From Trogon surrucura (taxonomy: Eukaryota; Chordata; Aves; Trogoniformes; Trogonidae): a DNA stretch of 64,000 nucleotides. The DNA is taken from NCBI GenBank assembly GCA_020746105.1, contig CM036621.1, positions 46,038,264 to 46,102,263 of the forward strand. Reading direction: 5' to 3'. The notes under the pieces are model-generated. The model had not been told where the DNA came from. It was given only the letters and a program-made list of their open reading frames with translations, and ran no database searches. Position 1 is the stretch's first letter. The number at the start of each line of letters is the position of its first letter. Below, one piece after another: positions 23,772 through 37,100 of this stretch. The position numbers and the translations under genes are program-made.

Positions 23772-23999
23772 TCTGCCTCCCAGCCAGGAGCCCCACACAG
23801 CTGGAGCCCCACACAGCTGCTGCCCGGCGGCTCTCAGACCAGAGCAGTTTGATATCCCTGAATTGTGGTAAAGTGCGGCATAAAGGGGAATCTTCCTGAA
23901 GAAAAAATGCAGATGTTCATAGATACTCTATCTTAGCAGCATTTTTTGGAAATTGGGCCATTAAAGCCAACTGCTTCAGGATGTTTATAGAGCCATCAG

Positions 24000-26900
24000 G
24001 AACACACAAGCACCATCTGAGGCTTTGCATACTGTTTCCTATTTCAATATTCTGGTGCTATCTTTGAAGTCATCTCTATTATTTCAGTTCTTATTAGCAC
24101 CCTGTTTTTAGATGCAGCATTTGTGCGCCCCTAAACTGGTGTTTGCTATCAAATAAGGAAGAATTTCCTAACCTACACCATGACTGAAGCCTTGCCACAC
24201 GCAGACCTGTATCTGTGACCTTTTGTTTTTTCACTAGAGCTCAAGATCATTAGAGGCTGATGACATCCCAGAGACTCTAAACTGTTTAGATACAGCTGTG
24301 GGAAAAAGAGCAGCCAGAAATGGAGGTGGCAGTCCCCCATCTTCCTGCTGGTCCCACACTGCACAGACTCCAAAGAAGGTTAGAGGAGCCACCCTTAATA
24401 CCACCAACAGGGCATTAGCGTGATGCCGCTTGCTTTTGCTGGTGGCCTGAGGGCCCCGTTCTCTTCTGCTCTGCAGAGAAGAGGTTTCATCACGAGAGGA
24501 CCATGTGTGCTCATGGCTCTCTGTCCCAGCTGCAAGTTACTCCTCACCAAGGCTTTGCTTCCAGAGCCAGTAGTGAGCCTGCTTTCCCACCATTTCTAAC
24601 ACTCCTCCTCAAGTTGAGACTTCACTAGTGTGGAGGCCCTTGTTCCAAGTTGTATTTCCCCTCTGGTCAAGACCTCCCTTCCCAGGACTGGTTTGAGTAA
24701 ACTGACCTGAAGAAACAGCAGGGATACTCTGGGGTTCCTGGGCTAAGCTCCTCTTGCTGCGCAATTTCTTTGGGTTTTTGAAGTTGAGGCCACACTGTGA
24801 ACTGGTTAATATTTTACCTTTGGTTGCTCCATCCAGGCTTACTGTTTAGGGTCAGCTTTTCTACAGTGTCCTGACTGCTCACCGCTTCTGGAGCTGCTCC
24901 CTCCCAACAGGGCGAAAGCCCAGGGCTTCTCGCTGACCATCCCTGCGTCTGCTCACCACTGTGCGGTGGGTGGAAGAGCCAGCTCAGCCATTTCAATACC
25001 AGAGGAAGTGAGTGTGCCCAGGGCGATCCCAGAGGTGGCAGGTAGAAGAGACACGAGATCATACATCAACCCAGCAAGCAAAAAATAGGTGGACAGAGGG
25101 CAGAGAGAGTGGAGGAAGGACAGACTGAAACCCTTTCTCCCAGAAAATATCCCCTTTTACTAGTTTCACAATTCGTGCTTTTTTGATGCTTTCATGTCTT
25201 GCAGCACATTTTTTTCCATGCAGCCAGTCAAGACGGTCGAGTTCCAAAACTCGTTGACTCATTGGGAAGAGCTTTTGCGTAGTGAAGCAGTTGCATTCCA
25301 GCTCCCTGGCAAAGCAGGACCTCCACGAGGCAGCTGATGCCTCTGTGGTCTGCACTGTCAAGCTGGATAATCCTGAGCTATCTTTGTGGAGATGTTAAAC
25401 TACCTTTGGTTTCATAAGCCAGGGTAATGAAAGAGTTAAAACACACAGCTTGTGTCTTTGGGGCTTCATGGTGAAATACAGGGAGAGCAGAATGACCCAG
25501 CTGCATTTGTTTTATTTTTTTTGTCACCAGAGAAACGAGAAGGAAAAATTTACAGTGGTGTTTCCATGAAATTAAGAGAAAAAAAACCACATAGTTTATA
25601 GAGGAAACCTCATTCCCCTCCCCAGTCTTTTACCAGTGATGGTTCAAAAAGACGTACGTTTTTGAACTTAGTCACATCCCACCCCACCCACGGTCCTTAA
25701 CACTATGTACAGACAGACCCAAGAAAAAGATCTCAGTTTCCTTCTTCTGCTGATGAACTTCTATCTAAACATTTGCTTTTTTTCACTGCTGGAGCCTGGA
25801 GGTACTGTCTCCCCATGAAATGACTGCTCTGGCTAAAGTTACAAATAAAATATAGACTTTCTCTGTTAGATTTCAGCTAACTGTATGAATAATATTCCCT
25901 CAAGACATACTCATTATGTTGAACCATAAATCTACTGGGGGACACTTTTGCAATGACTAATGGGTATAAATAGAAAGGAAAGGAATCAATTAGTGCGTTA
26001 TCCTGGGAAAAGAGGGGGCTGAAAGGGATCAGATAGGAAAAGAAACCCTTTTCTCTGAATGTGGGGGTACAGCAGTGTGGGCTGCTGGGCTGGGAGGAGA
26101 CTGGCCCTGGTTGGAGTGGCTTCCCCCAGGAGTCTGGTGGCCTGGCAAGGACACACGAGGGCTCAGCAATTGGAGCTGATTTGTTTGAAATGCTAATCCT
26201 GTCTTTAATCCCAGTTTTGTCCCTCTGCAACTGCACTGTTCTCCTGTCCTGAAGGCTTAAACAATGGTTCCAACATCAGCCCTTTTATGGAGCTGAATCC
26301 TTGGGACAGATTGTATGTAATTCCCATTTCCACAGGACCAGTAAAAGGAATTAGGGAGGAAATGTGAAAAAGGAAATCACACCTTGAAGACAATGAGAGA
26401 CTTTCCCCTGGCTTTAGGGACCTGTGATTCAGGTCCTAAGTGAAAAACTTTGACTTCAAGTTTGCAACTTGTAGCCAAAGACACTCACCAAGAAAAAACA
26501 CCGAGTTTAGCTTCTTGAAAAGCCGTAACCCTCACAAACGTCCAGAAGGTGGGTGGGAGTTGCTGAGAATTGAGCTTGACTGTACTCACTTTGGATGCTT
26601 TAGCACACAGGTGCAATAGTGGAGCAGTCAAACGTGAGCTCAGGTCAATACTGAAGGCAGCAGGTAAGTTCTGCCAGCTGATTCTCTCCCTAACCACAGC
26701 GTAAGCTTTTGATTTTTATTATAGATGTTAAAGGAAAACCGAATCCCTCCCTTCCCGAACCACAGGATCTTTTGGATGCAGGCAACAAGGGGGCCAACAA
26801 GGGTCTAGAAGAGGATCTGATCAATGCTTGCACGAATCTGGGGACTGACAGGTTAAGACGATGTGCAGGTAAACAACAGCAACAAGTAAGACTGAACAGT

Positions 26901-29900
26901 AATATCTTCTGGAGTTTCTGCAGTGCTAAGAAGCTGTGTCTAGCTACTTACTAATGACATTGCCCCCAAACTCTCTGTCAGACAAGTCCAGTCCTGGAGA
27001 AAGAGATACCAGCATGATTCCTTCTGTGACCTGAATATGGGGCCAAATTTGTCACAGGTTAATTTGACAAAAAAAGAAAAAAAAAAGAAAAAAAGAGTCA
27101 ATTTGCAATCATAATAATTTGCAAAATAAACCCCAAAATTTTGCATCTAATTCAGGTCTTGCTAACAGTGTATGCCACAGACATACAGACGTGTCTCCGA
27201 ACCGGTGCGACAGAGACCTATGAAATCCGCACCCATCAAATCACAAAGCAAAAGCCCAGCATGTCTCTAGCCTTCCTTGAACAGACTTTAGATGCCGAGC
27301 CCTCCTGGGATTTGCTTTTCTCCACTGGGGTAGAGGCTGCAGGGATCTGCCCTGCTCTCCAGACATCCCTGTCCTGAGGAGCGTGGTGGGCAGCAACCCA
27401 GCTGCTGTTCCTTGGATTGCAGAGCTTTTCCACTGTTCAACGGCTGCTGCTTTGCACATATTTGATGTGAATCCAGGGAACCCTGTGCAGCTCTCAGCCC
27501 AGCTTCCCAGGTCACGTACAGCAGAGCATTGCTCGTCTGTTTTTTGGCACGATGCTTAACAACTCCTCTTCCCTTACGCATGTGCTCCAATTTTTGCTCT
27601 AACACAAAACTTTAGAGGCCCTCGTTTCATTTGTAGCTATAGAATGATGCTCAAGAAATGTGTAATTCTGCAATGAAGTGTCCTCCTGGCCAAATACAAC
27701 ATTGCAATAAAATTCTCCTCTGCCATCAGGCTAATCTGCTACTATTGACAAAAACAACTTTTTTTTGTGCTGAACGTAATAAAAATGTGAACAGGAGTTT
27801 TATGCATGTAAAGAACATAACATAATTAGATACATAATCAGTGTAAAGAAAAAGATTCTTCTCTGAGTTGAGTTCAAAGGTCCTTCTACAAAATAAAACA
27901 AAACAAAAAAACCAGAACCAAAATATATGCTGCATTATTAACTTGTATTCCTCTGAGACAAAACAAGCAAATACCCTGAAGAGCAGGTCAGCAACGCAGA
28001 GGTACAGGAGGAGAGCAATAGTTTGTCCTTCCTTGTATTCTTTTTTTGACGGTACCTTAAATCAGCCCAAGAGATCAGGTTCACAAGGAAGTTAAAATAT
28101 TTTTGCCAGGGATATGACACACCATTTTACCTGGGTAACTGAACATCTGTGCGCTTCATCTGAGCATTAATGTGAGCCCAACCTCCAACATCAAATAAAA
28201 TAATTTTGATTACATGTGCACAATAAATAACAGCTTATGTTTATACTAAGACTGCCAGTGGAACTCGAATGCTTATCTCCAGTCTAAAGAGGCCTGAGAT
28301 TTTCCAGCCTCAGTGTGTGATAAACAAAATTAACAGCGGAGTTGTGAAAATACAGGCATGCGCTCACTGTCCTTTACACAGCTCTTCACCCTCCCTTCTG
28401 TCCTTCATCCATTCAGACTCTTGACAGCCTCCATCCACAAAGACTGAAATATGAAGACAGAGAATTATCTTCTTGGGCACAAAAACCTGATTTTCATTTT
28501 ACATCGAGATTCCCTTGCACCACTCTGGCGGTCTGAAGGGTCCTGAAATGGTTGACATTACCTACCCGAATGTCTCTTCACACACCAGTGTAACTAGTAT
28601 GACTGCATAAAAAATGTGCCCTGCCAAGAAGTCACGAATTACATTATTTGTGCCTGTCCTAAAATCGTGGTAGTGATTGTGGCAGGCTCACCAGTCTGCT
28701 CACAGGAGAAGCTTCAAGGCTTAACAGCTGAACCATGTTCGAGATCAGGCAAACCTGAGCATTCTGAGAAGAAGCCTGTTCATGTTTGCACACTTCGCTG
28801 CCTAGAGAAGGCAGAATTGACATCCTGTCTGCTTAGCACACCTCTGTCAGGCAAGAAAAAATGAAAGGTGCACCTGTGATCGAGATGTGATCTAGCACAG
28901 CCCACCCTTAGGGAGCTGCAAGGGCAAGCACAGTGAAAGAGGGTGAAGGGTGCTGGAAAAAGGAAATGGGGAAGGAAAGGATTGCAGGAGCTGCTGGAAG
29001 CCCTGAGGGGAAATCAGCCTCTCACATCCCTTCTGGAGAATCCAGATAATTGAAGGCTGTAGGAGTGCTTGATAGAGAACCCCAGACCAGGGACAATTAA
29101 GTTCTCCAGACCTCTCATTAAGAACACATGGATCCCATTGAGAGACCACGGCTTGGCCGGCAGTGAACAGACTTCTCCTCGGGTGAGGGCTGGGGGCTGG
29201 CAGTGTCTGGCAGCAGGAGACAGCAGGCAGCAGTTGGTTTTGGCAAAACCTCTGTCCTGTTTCGTCGTGCTTACAGCAAGCTCTCCTCTGGTCTGGGATT
29301 TTGCTCTCGAAACATTTGGGAAGAGACAGGGGAGCACGGGAGGTGCCAGGTCTACATGTGCTCCTCTGTAGCCTGGGTTGCAGATGCTGCAGCTGCCAGA
29401 AAAACCCCTGCGGGGTCCCTGCCGGCCAGCAGCAAGAGCAGAGACTGGCACTGGCCATTAGAGAGCACACTGGAGAGAACCGGAGCCAGAAATGCCAGGG
29501 GGAATTAAAGCCTGGGTTTGCTACCTCCGAGCTGTTGTATCCATGAGCAGTACCAGCCCCAGTTTCAATAGCATCATGACGGCTTGAGTCCCGCTTTCAG
29601 TGAAAACATGTTTCCAGAACCAGCAGCTGCTTTTGCGCAGCCCAAAGTCCACATTTCAGGGGAACACGTATCTAAGGGCTGGCATTTGAATACACATTCA
29701 TTACAAAGTCTTTTAACATCATCACAACCTGAACATGGATGTGCTACAAACTCTGTCTTTAGAATCATAGAACAGCTTCTGTTGGAAGAGACTTTCAAGA
29801 TCATTGAGTCCAACCCTTGAGGTGAGCCTCAGGCACCCCCTAAGGTGGAGCGGCACTTTTTTCCCCTGGTCTGGCACACAGCATAGCTCTGCTGTGGCTC

Positions 29901-32075
29901 CTGGGCTGGTGCTTCTGGATCTTGCATGTGGTGAAGGTCCCAGATTCAGGCCACCAGGGCAGGGGCTTAGAGCAGGACCCATCTCAGGTCTGGATCCTCA
30001 TTTGGGAAGAGAGCCATGGAGTGTCACACATCTGGGCTTTTCTCCTGTTTGTCTCCCTACCTGGGCTAGGACTCAAGCTCTCGAGAAAGAAATAACACAC
30101 ATACTTTCTGCAACCTGAAACATGGGGTGGGGTATGCTGCGCCATGACATGATGGTTTTAAATGGCTCCCGTTCTGCTCTTGAAGCCTTGTCACAACAGA
30201 GGCCAGAAAGCCAAGAGCTGTAGACTGGACCTCATCAGCAGGGCCCAGCAATAACAATGCATTCGTTCTTCCCACGGTGGCTCCATGTTCTTAGGAGCTG
30301 AATTTTCTGATTGTAGAGGAATCGACTCTGGTGAAGATTAGGCATTTTTGGCTGGGAAAAAAAACCCGATGCTCTGTTTTCAAAAGGTTTCTCCAGAAAT
30401 CACATGTTTCTACAGAGTACTCAGAACCGAGCCAAACGTTTGAAAGGAAACAATTCAAACGTGGAGAGATTATCCATAACCTGATGAAGAGGAGTCTGCC
30501 AGGTCAGTGTTCCAGTCTTTGCACCCTTTCTGCCTTGCTGGAGGGTGGGAGGGGAGGGAAGTCCCGCTCCACTTGCAGCCACCTCTGGCTGGACAGTCCA
30601 GGTTTCCCTGAGGCACACACTGAATTATCATGAAAGTATGTAGAGGGGGAGAAAAAAGCATAGGGTTTTCAGTGCCTTGCTGAAATCTGGCCTCAAATGA
30701 AAGATCAGTTATTTTTCCAATTCGGTGCCCTGGGTGAGGATATTGTATTTTTTCTCAATTACTCTCAGCCTACTGCTCAATGTTATCCATGAGAACAGGG
30801 CGCAGGGAAGCAGCATGCCAGATAAGGTGCAAGAGCAAGATGGGGGTGCTGCATCCTAGGGTCATTCCCGCAGCGACTTCATCTCTAGCACGGCAATAAG
30901 CTCACAACAGACACAATCCTTTTCCAGCTCGGATCACGACTATTTTATCTGCCCTGAAACTCTTCATAAGCCAGGAATGCTGCTTTTTTTTTTTTCCTAT
31001 AGGCTTGCTGGAGCACAGTGCATCAATAAACCTGCACATCTGTAACCCATGGAGGGAACCTGGATTCCACATGCTGTGTCTCTGTGTAACTGGAGCCTCT
31101 CTTCCTGGAGGCCAGCAAGGAGCATTGAGGACGTACAGCTCTGGGAAGAGGATGGGCACAGCCCCGAGGGTCTCCATCACTGCCTGCTCACGCAGCTGTC
31201 TCTGGTGTCCCTGGCAGGGCAAAGCAAAGCACCCAGCTTCGAGCAGGGACAACCAGGCCAAATCATCGCGGCTTTCTCCTTCACAGTGTGTCTGAGCTCC
31301 GGGCAAGGAAAATATTGACAACCGTGATGACACATGTGCTCCTGCCACCAGATAGGCACTGCACCCACTTCCGGACAAAGTCATCCCTAATGAATCCCTT
31401 GAGCATCCTGGGTGTCATGCTCCAGGATGAAATGCAAGGTATAAATACACACTGATGGCTTCTCTGAACATAAACCTATAGCCTCCCCTTTTGGAGGCTT
31501 TCCATGTAAGTGGCAAAAGGAAATAAAAATCCCAGCCATAAATGGAAACATTTGCAAGGAATGGGGTAAGAGCAGCTGCCAAATTACAGTTACTGCAGTA
31601 TGACTAAGCAGCAGAATCAGCACACGACCCTGTACTTTCTGTAAGCTGCTGCTCTTTCACATAGACAAAAACCCCACGGCTTTCTTCCCGCCTTCACTCC
31701 CCCACCATCCCCAGGTAGAAACTGGTCACCAGAAACACAAAGACAGTGGGAGCTAGTAAGCAGTGGGGTGTCCAGATCCTGAAAGCTGGTTCCAAGTGCT
31801 CTGGAGAAGCAGAGGTCCCAAACCCAGCAGGATTATCATGAAATAAGAAGCCAGGAACCATTTCAGAGTTTATAAACTTTATCCTGCACTTTCTGAGACG
31901 CTTATGAGCCAAAGTAATGCACTAAAGAGGGGAGAAGATCCCTCTTTAATTTCACTCTGCTTCATGTAATGCCTTGGGACTGCAGAATGCTTTCCTCTGA
32001 AACCCTGATTAGCCCAGGACTCTGCAGGCAGGCAGAGCAGATGACTTTCTGTTGCCTCTGGTGAAATGAGGACCA
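24000..32075. other. Intergenic spacer without recognised genes
   Basis: Open frames occur on both strands (the longest is 192 codons on the minus strand at 28892-29470) but none shows a known domain, plausible splice structure or conserved motif. Apart from one short CR1 piece at 29761-29820 I recognise no feature here. It may hold regulatory elements for the collagen genes that cannot be recognised by eye. Confidence 0.6.
29761..29820 (-). mobile_element. CR1 3'-end fragment
   Basis: The plus strand reads AGAATCATAGAACAGCTTCT, then GTTGGAAGAGACTTTCAAGA and TCATTGAGTCCAACCC. This is the antisense of the terminal 60 or so bases of CR1, including the ATGATTCT tail. It is a short, diverged insertion. 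Confidence 0.75.
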
Positions 32076-32545
32076 ATAGAATCATGGCTGAATGGTTGAA
32101 GCTGGCAGGCACCTCTGCACATCATCCAGTCCAGCCCCCTGGCTCAAGCAGGGTCAGCCAGAGAGGCTTCCCAGAACAACGTCCAGCTGGGTTTTGAGTA
32201 TCTCCACAGACAGAGATCACACATCGTCTCTGGGCAACCAGTTCCAGTGTCTGACCACCCTCAGTGTAAAAAAGTGTGTTTCCTTGTGTTCAGGTGGAAT
32301 TCCATGTGTTTCGGTTTGGTCCGTTACCTCTTGTCCTGTCACTGGACATCACTTCATTACTTCCCATCAAGTATTGATACACATGGATAAGATCTCCTGA
32401 GATTTCTCCAGCCCGACCAGTTCCAACTCTCACAGCCACTCCCTGTATGAGAGATGTTCCAATCCCTTCCTCATCTTGATAGCCCTTCAACAGACCTTAT
32501 TCAGTATGTCCATCTCTCTCATCCTGCAGACCTCAACACTCGACA
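32076..32545 (-). mobile_element. Older CR1 LINE 3' fragment
   Basis: About 470 bp on the plus strand matches the antisense CR1 3' region. Landmarks are AATCATGGCTGAATGGTTGAA, CATCCAGTCCAGCCCC, GGGCAACCAGTTCCAGTGTC and CTTGTCCTGTCACTGG. It carries many substitutions and no open frame, so it is much older than the CR1 at 38.6-39.2 kb. The upper limit is approximate. Confidence 0.8.
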
Positions 32546-33354
32546 CAGCACTCCTCCATGATCCCATGCAGATACGGCAAGGTCATATCTGTCTTTGCTA
32601 TGCAGCCCAGAAACTGCTGTCTTATAGTTTCTCATACCAAATTGCCTTCTCTTGCTAATTCCCTCCCCTACACCAACGAGGATACAGAAAATCTTCCCAG
32701 ATAGCATATTTTCTGCCTTCCATGCTTCACTGGTACCTGTCTAGCAGCCAGACTGAGCCTACCAGAATGCCCGCTCTGCAGCCTGTCGTGAACTGGATGA
32801 GGCAGTTCCTGGGTTGTGGCAATACCTATATTCTGCATAAGGAATGCCACAGTTGACTCACCATTCAGTGGTACAGCATCTACCAGCAGAGCACTTCTTG
32901 GCCATGTCTTGCCACATGGATGAAGGGCTTCCCAGGCCCTGCATTAAACATGCAACAATGTCAACCAAAGGGACTCTGGATTGGCAGGAAATCCCAAATT
33001 CCCTTGTGGCTATGAAGAGTAGAACCACTCACTTTGGGTTTAAATTCTCAACACCCACCTGCTTGCAAATGAGCCAGCAAGACCGCCGTCTTGCATAGCA
33101 AAGGGAACAGCGTGGGCTAGATGATGAGACATCAGCTGAAACTGGAAACTGCAGGGACCCTGAGACCTTTGGCCAGATCACACAAGCTGGAAGCACATTT
33201 TGCCATTTTTGCATGCAGCCCTCCTCCTGCACCATGGGGAGCACATGGTCTTCCAGCAGCCAGCACGGGTCTTCCAATGGGATGGGACCAGTGAGGCCCA
33301 GGGATGTTGCAGAGGGAAATTTATGCAAAGCTAGTCTGCTCCTGACTTGCAAGA

Positions 33355-34109
33355 TGTCCTGGTTTGAGATAAACAGAACTGATTCTGCTCAGTAATTTTT
33401 ACTTTTCAGCTCAGTCTCTTCTAAGAGGCTGCACTTTCTGAAGTTAGCAGTGTGGTTTGGCCACCAGTGTCTGCTACTAGAAGGGATAACACCTGACATT
33501 CACAGTTATTATCAGGGGCTGGTACGCAGAAAGGGTCTTGCTTATGCTTGCTCCTGTAACGACCAAGGTCACTGCAGGATCTTGTGTGCCATGCTGGGCA
33601 TGCTGGGAAGAAGTAGAAGAGTCACAAGGAAGTAAAAGGTGGCACCTCCAGGAAGGAACAGAGGGGACAGGTGACCAACGAGAGTGTTCCATTCCATGAA
33701 TATTATATCCAGTATAAAACTGAGCGATCATGGGAGTTAAGGCCTCTTCTTCAATGGCCGACACCTGAGGAAGAATCCATCTGGTCTTCTGCCCTTGAAC
33801 CTGATTTCACAAAAATCCAGCTCCCTCCCCTCTGCCACTGAGCCTGGGACTTCCCCAGGGCTGCCTGCTCTGCAGCACCAGCGGCAATGGCTATCGGGGG
33901 GGAGCTGGGTTTGATATCAGACTTATATATTCTTATATGTAGTTCATTATTTTTATTATTTCCTTCTTAGTACTATTATTGTCTTATTAAAGCTGGTTTT
34001 GTTTTCTTTTCCAATTCATAAGCCTCTCTGCCTTATTCTGTTTCCCTTCCTGTTTTGGGGAGGGAGAGGGGCTAGAAAGCATCTGTCAGCCCAACCCTAA
34101 GCCCCAACA
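33355..34109 (+). mobile_element. Solo LTR of an avian endogenous retrovirus
   Basis: The element starts TGTCCTGGTTTGAG and ends CTAAGCCCCAACA, that is TG..CA, and is flanked by an exact 5-bp target duplication CAAGA (33350-33354 and 34110-34114). It is 755 bp long. Internally it has a TATA box (TATAAAAC, 33713-33720) and 270 bp further an ATTAAA poly(A) signal (33986-33991), so its sense is plus, opposite to the collagen genes. No internal retroviral region flanks it, so it is the product of LTR-LTR recombination. The family name is not assigned. Confidence 0.85.
33713..33720 (+). promoter_or_regulatory. TATA box inside the solo LTR
   Basis: TATAAAAC lies midway in the LTR, with the poly(A) signal ATTAAA downstream, as expected for a U3-R boundary. 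Whether it is active is unknown. Confidence 0.5.
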
Positions 34110-34114
34110 CAAGA

Positions 34115-37100
34115 GGTAGTAAATAACAACTTTTTCGTCAGGACCTTGCGGTGCGCTGGCTGTGACGTTAGGGTTGTATCCCAGGCTGTTGTTGGGATGG
34201 CTGGTTTCAAAAGCACAGCAATCTGCCACATGTTCTCATTTCCCCTGCGCGCCAGACCCCTTTTGACACACTTTTCAAAGGAGCTGTGGAGATCCAGATG
34301 GGACTCATCCAGCTGCCCTCAGCTGCATCTTGTTAACTATGAGCCCTGCGCTTCCATGCTAGGCTCTCGGCGCCAGAAAAAACTGCAGCATTCTGCTTGT
34401 GGCCTGAGCTTTATCCAGGACAGGCTTGCCCTAGAAAAGCAAACACACTGGTTTTACAAGCTACCTTTGTAAAATCTCAAGTACTTCAGGTCCTGTGGAA
34501 AATACTGTACGTAACCGTGTTTAGCTCTCATGTTACCCAATACATAATTTCGTGTACAGAGATAATTTTGTCACCAGAGGTACAATCAGAAATCCAGAGG
34601 TCTCAGAAACAATTTGGACTAAATTTCCCATTTATGTAGAAAGAAGCATGACTCAGACAAAGGAGCAAACACTTTGTAGCTTCTGAGGGTTTGGATTTTT
34701 TTTAGAGCAAGAGAGGGATTTACAGGGACTTCAGAAGTTATGGACAAATGATTCGAGCTAATATCCATGTTTATGAAGGTCTGAACTGCTTTCTAGAGCT
34801 GAGCCAGGAAACACCAGTTGCAGTCTGACAGATTCGCTGTGCTTTTGGAGCAGTGAAAAAATGTGGGATCTAGGTGCCAACCTTGCACACTTATTCCTGC
34901 CCTGTTTGCTTTCTCTTTAGCCATGAAAAATGCTAGTTGAAGAATGGGGTTTTTGGGCAGAAGAAAAAAAAAAAGACAGAGTAAAGCTTTAGGGGCAACC
35001 TCAGGATCATGTTTAGGATGCTAGAGTTAAGCTATGCAGAAAAAACTTCTTTCAAAGTGGGATGCTGCAAACTCACAGCCTCTTCCCATCAGCTGTGTGA
35101 GGCCAGGACTGGGGCAGTAGCAACAAAGGCAAAGGGTGCTGCAGGCTCCTTGCTTGCCTGCCATGTCTATTGCAAGACGTGTCTTGAAACTGCTGGCTGA
35201 CCTCCATGGGCAAGGAGCTCGTGCTGCCAGGGCTAGCCAACGTCTGCTGGATATGCCTTGAATGCGGTACGAGGTCACGCAATGTGGGGCTGGGCATCTG
35301 ATGTCTGATTTTGTTCAGTCTGACTTCAAGAGATGCATTCGTAACACTGCAGAAATCCTGTTCTGGCTTACACCAACATCTGAGGTTTAATACACCGGTA
35401 GGAGTTAATCCTCCAGTCCTAACACAAGAAAAGCTTGTTTCTGGAAAGCTGGAAGAACATCAAAAAGCCATTACCCCTCATGCAGAGGATAAGAAGGGAT
35501 TAACAACAAAACTACCTACTTCTAGCAATTTTTAGCCCAGAAGCCAACAGGGAGCATCCTCAGAGAAAAGTAAAAAATGAAGCGGTAACAAGGATGATCC
35601 TGAGATCATTCCAGGAAAGGACAGGATTTTCCAGGGAGGGAGCTTGAAAGACAAGGTTTGGTAAGACGGGGAGCTTTGCCTTCCCACCAGAGATGCTGGA
35701 TGAGGCCCAGGTAGGTAGCTGCTGGTAGCTGCCCGTTCCGGGCTGTCTATGAAACACGTAAATGTGCTTTGGTATTTCATCTCACGTCTCCTGGAGAGGT
35801 CAGAATAAAAACTGGTATGCTTAGAAAGGACAAGTCTCGGTAGGTGCCTGAAATTACTGTAAGGCTTTGCAGCCTCTCACATGCTGATGTAAAAAACTGT
35901 TGTAGACGTGTATGTTTTGTTCCATTTCATGTACAGTTGGTCTTCTTTACAGAGGCTTTTGGGGCCATTGGCAGTGATTCTCAATGCCGTAGCAGCCTGA
36001 GGTCTTTTCCCCATGGGACACAGCCCCAGCAGGTGACCCTGTCCCGATGGGCAGGAGAAGGAGCATTGAGAGACATGGGTCATTGCAAAGCTGGCTGTTT
36101 TAAAACTAAGTGATTCAGGAAGCACAAAGCCCACCGATGGATTTTTTGATCCTTGGCTTCAGGGCTCTGCCATCTCTGGATGGTGCTGCAGCAGGCAGAC
36201 TCTCCTGCATGTCAGGGCACACATCTGAGGGAAGTGGGTACCACAAGGTCTGACAGGCTGTCTCTCCTCCTCGTTTGGTTCTGCAGAAGAATGCTATTTA
36301 TTTCCTTTTGTCAAGCATCTCCTGGCCTCTCCTCTGTGACTGGGAGCTCTCTGAGCTCCCGTATTTTCCATGATAACAGGTCAGATTTCAAATTTCAGCT
36401 TCAAAATTTATTTTCTTCTGGTTGGAATATGCCTGTTACTGAAGATGGCTAACTCTGAGCATGTTATACTGATCCACATGTAAACCAGAAATTGTCTTCC
36501 ACAAACTTTGTTTCAGTGCTGCCTGGCTACAGACAGTTTGTGCCTTAATCCCTTCCTTGTTTCTAGGGCAACTGTGAAAATCAAATGTCTCAGGGTTCTC
36601 TTGCCAGAAGCCTAGTCTAGGTTATTAACTTGCCCCACAGGGTATCAGAAAGGCTTTGCTCTGTCCCTGCAATACCTTTATGATGGGTAGAGGTCTCAAA
36701 ATTAAATAATCATTGTGTAACTAACCTGTGGGCCAACGGAAGGAGAAAGGTTGGCCACACAGACTGTTGATAACATGAAAACACCCTCACGCAGACCCAG
36801 GACCGAGGAGTAAGGGGACATCCCCACTGCCATCAGACCCCTTACCAGTTTGAAGAAGTTTTTTCCAGATTGCTGCTGTGATGAACATGTCTACTACAAG
36901 GAGCTTCTCCATTGGTGGCGTGGCTGGGAACAGGGCTTTGGACTTTTTGCTGTAGCCTTACCCTCAAGTGCTCCTGCAGGCTTCTGGCACTGTGAACAAA
37001 AGATGGGTATTCAGGTCATGAGAGAAAACAGAAAGCAAGAATAAGAGCCCTCAGCTGATAAATGACACTGTAAGGGAAGGAGGAACATGATCTCTGTGTC

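Larger units (their letters stand above)
23285..23860 (-). mobile_element. LTR-like promoter cassette, probable old solo LTR
   Basis: On the minus strand, in order, there are two 33-34-bp direct repeats each holding a CCAAT motif (plus-strand 23676-23708 and 23641-23674), a TATAAAAG box (23617-23610), then about 240 bp on AATAAATAAA (23370-23361). Duplicated CCAAT enhancer, TATA and nearby poly(A) signal is the U3-R-U5 plan of a retroviral LTR. I could not find convincing TG..CA ends with an exact target duplication, so the limits are approximate and the family is not named. A run of 19 C lies in the U3 part. Its orientation matches COL6A2, 6.3 kb downstream. Confidence 0.5.

Noticed and set aside
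23285..23860. Eight-base TATCCCTG at both flanks (near 23291 and 23851) as a target duplication
   Set aside because: The adjoining ends do not form TG..CA or matching inverted repeats, so the match may be chance; the limits were left approximate.
28892..29470. 192-codon open frame on the minus strand
   Set aside because: Composition is unstructured (Ser/Cys/Leu/Pro rich), with no domain, no splice context and no conserved motif.
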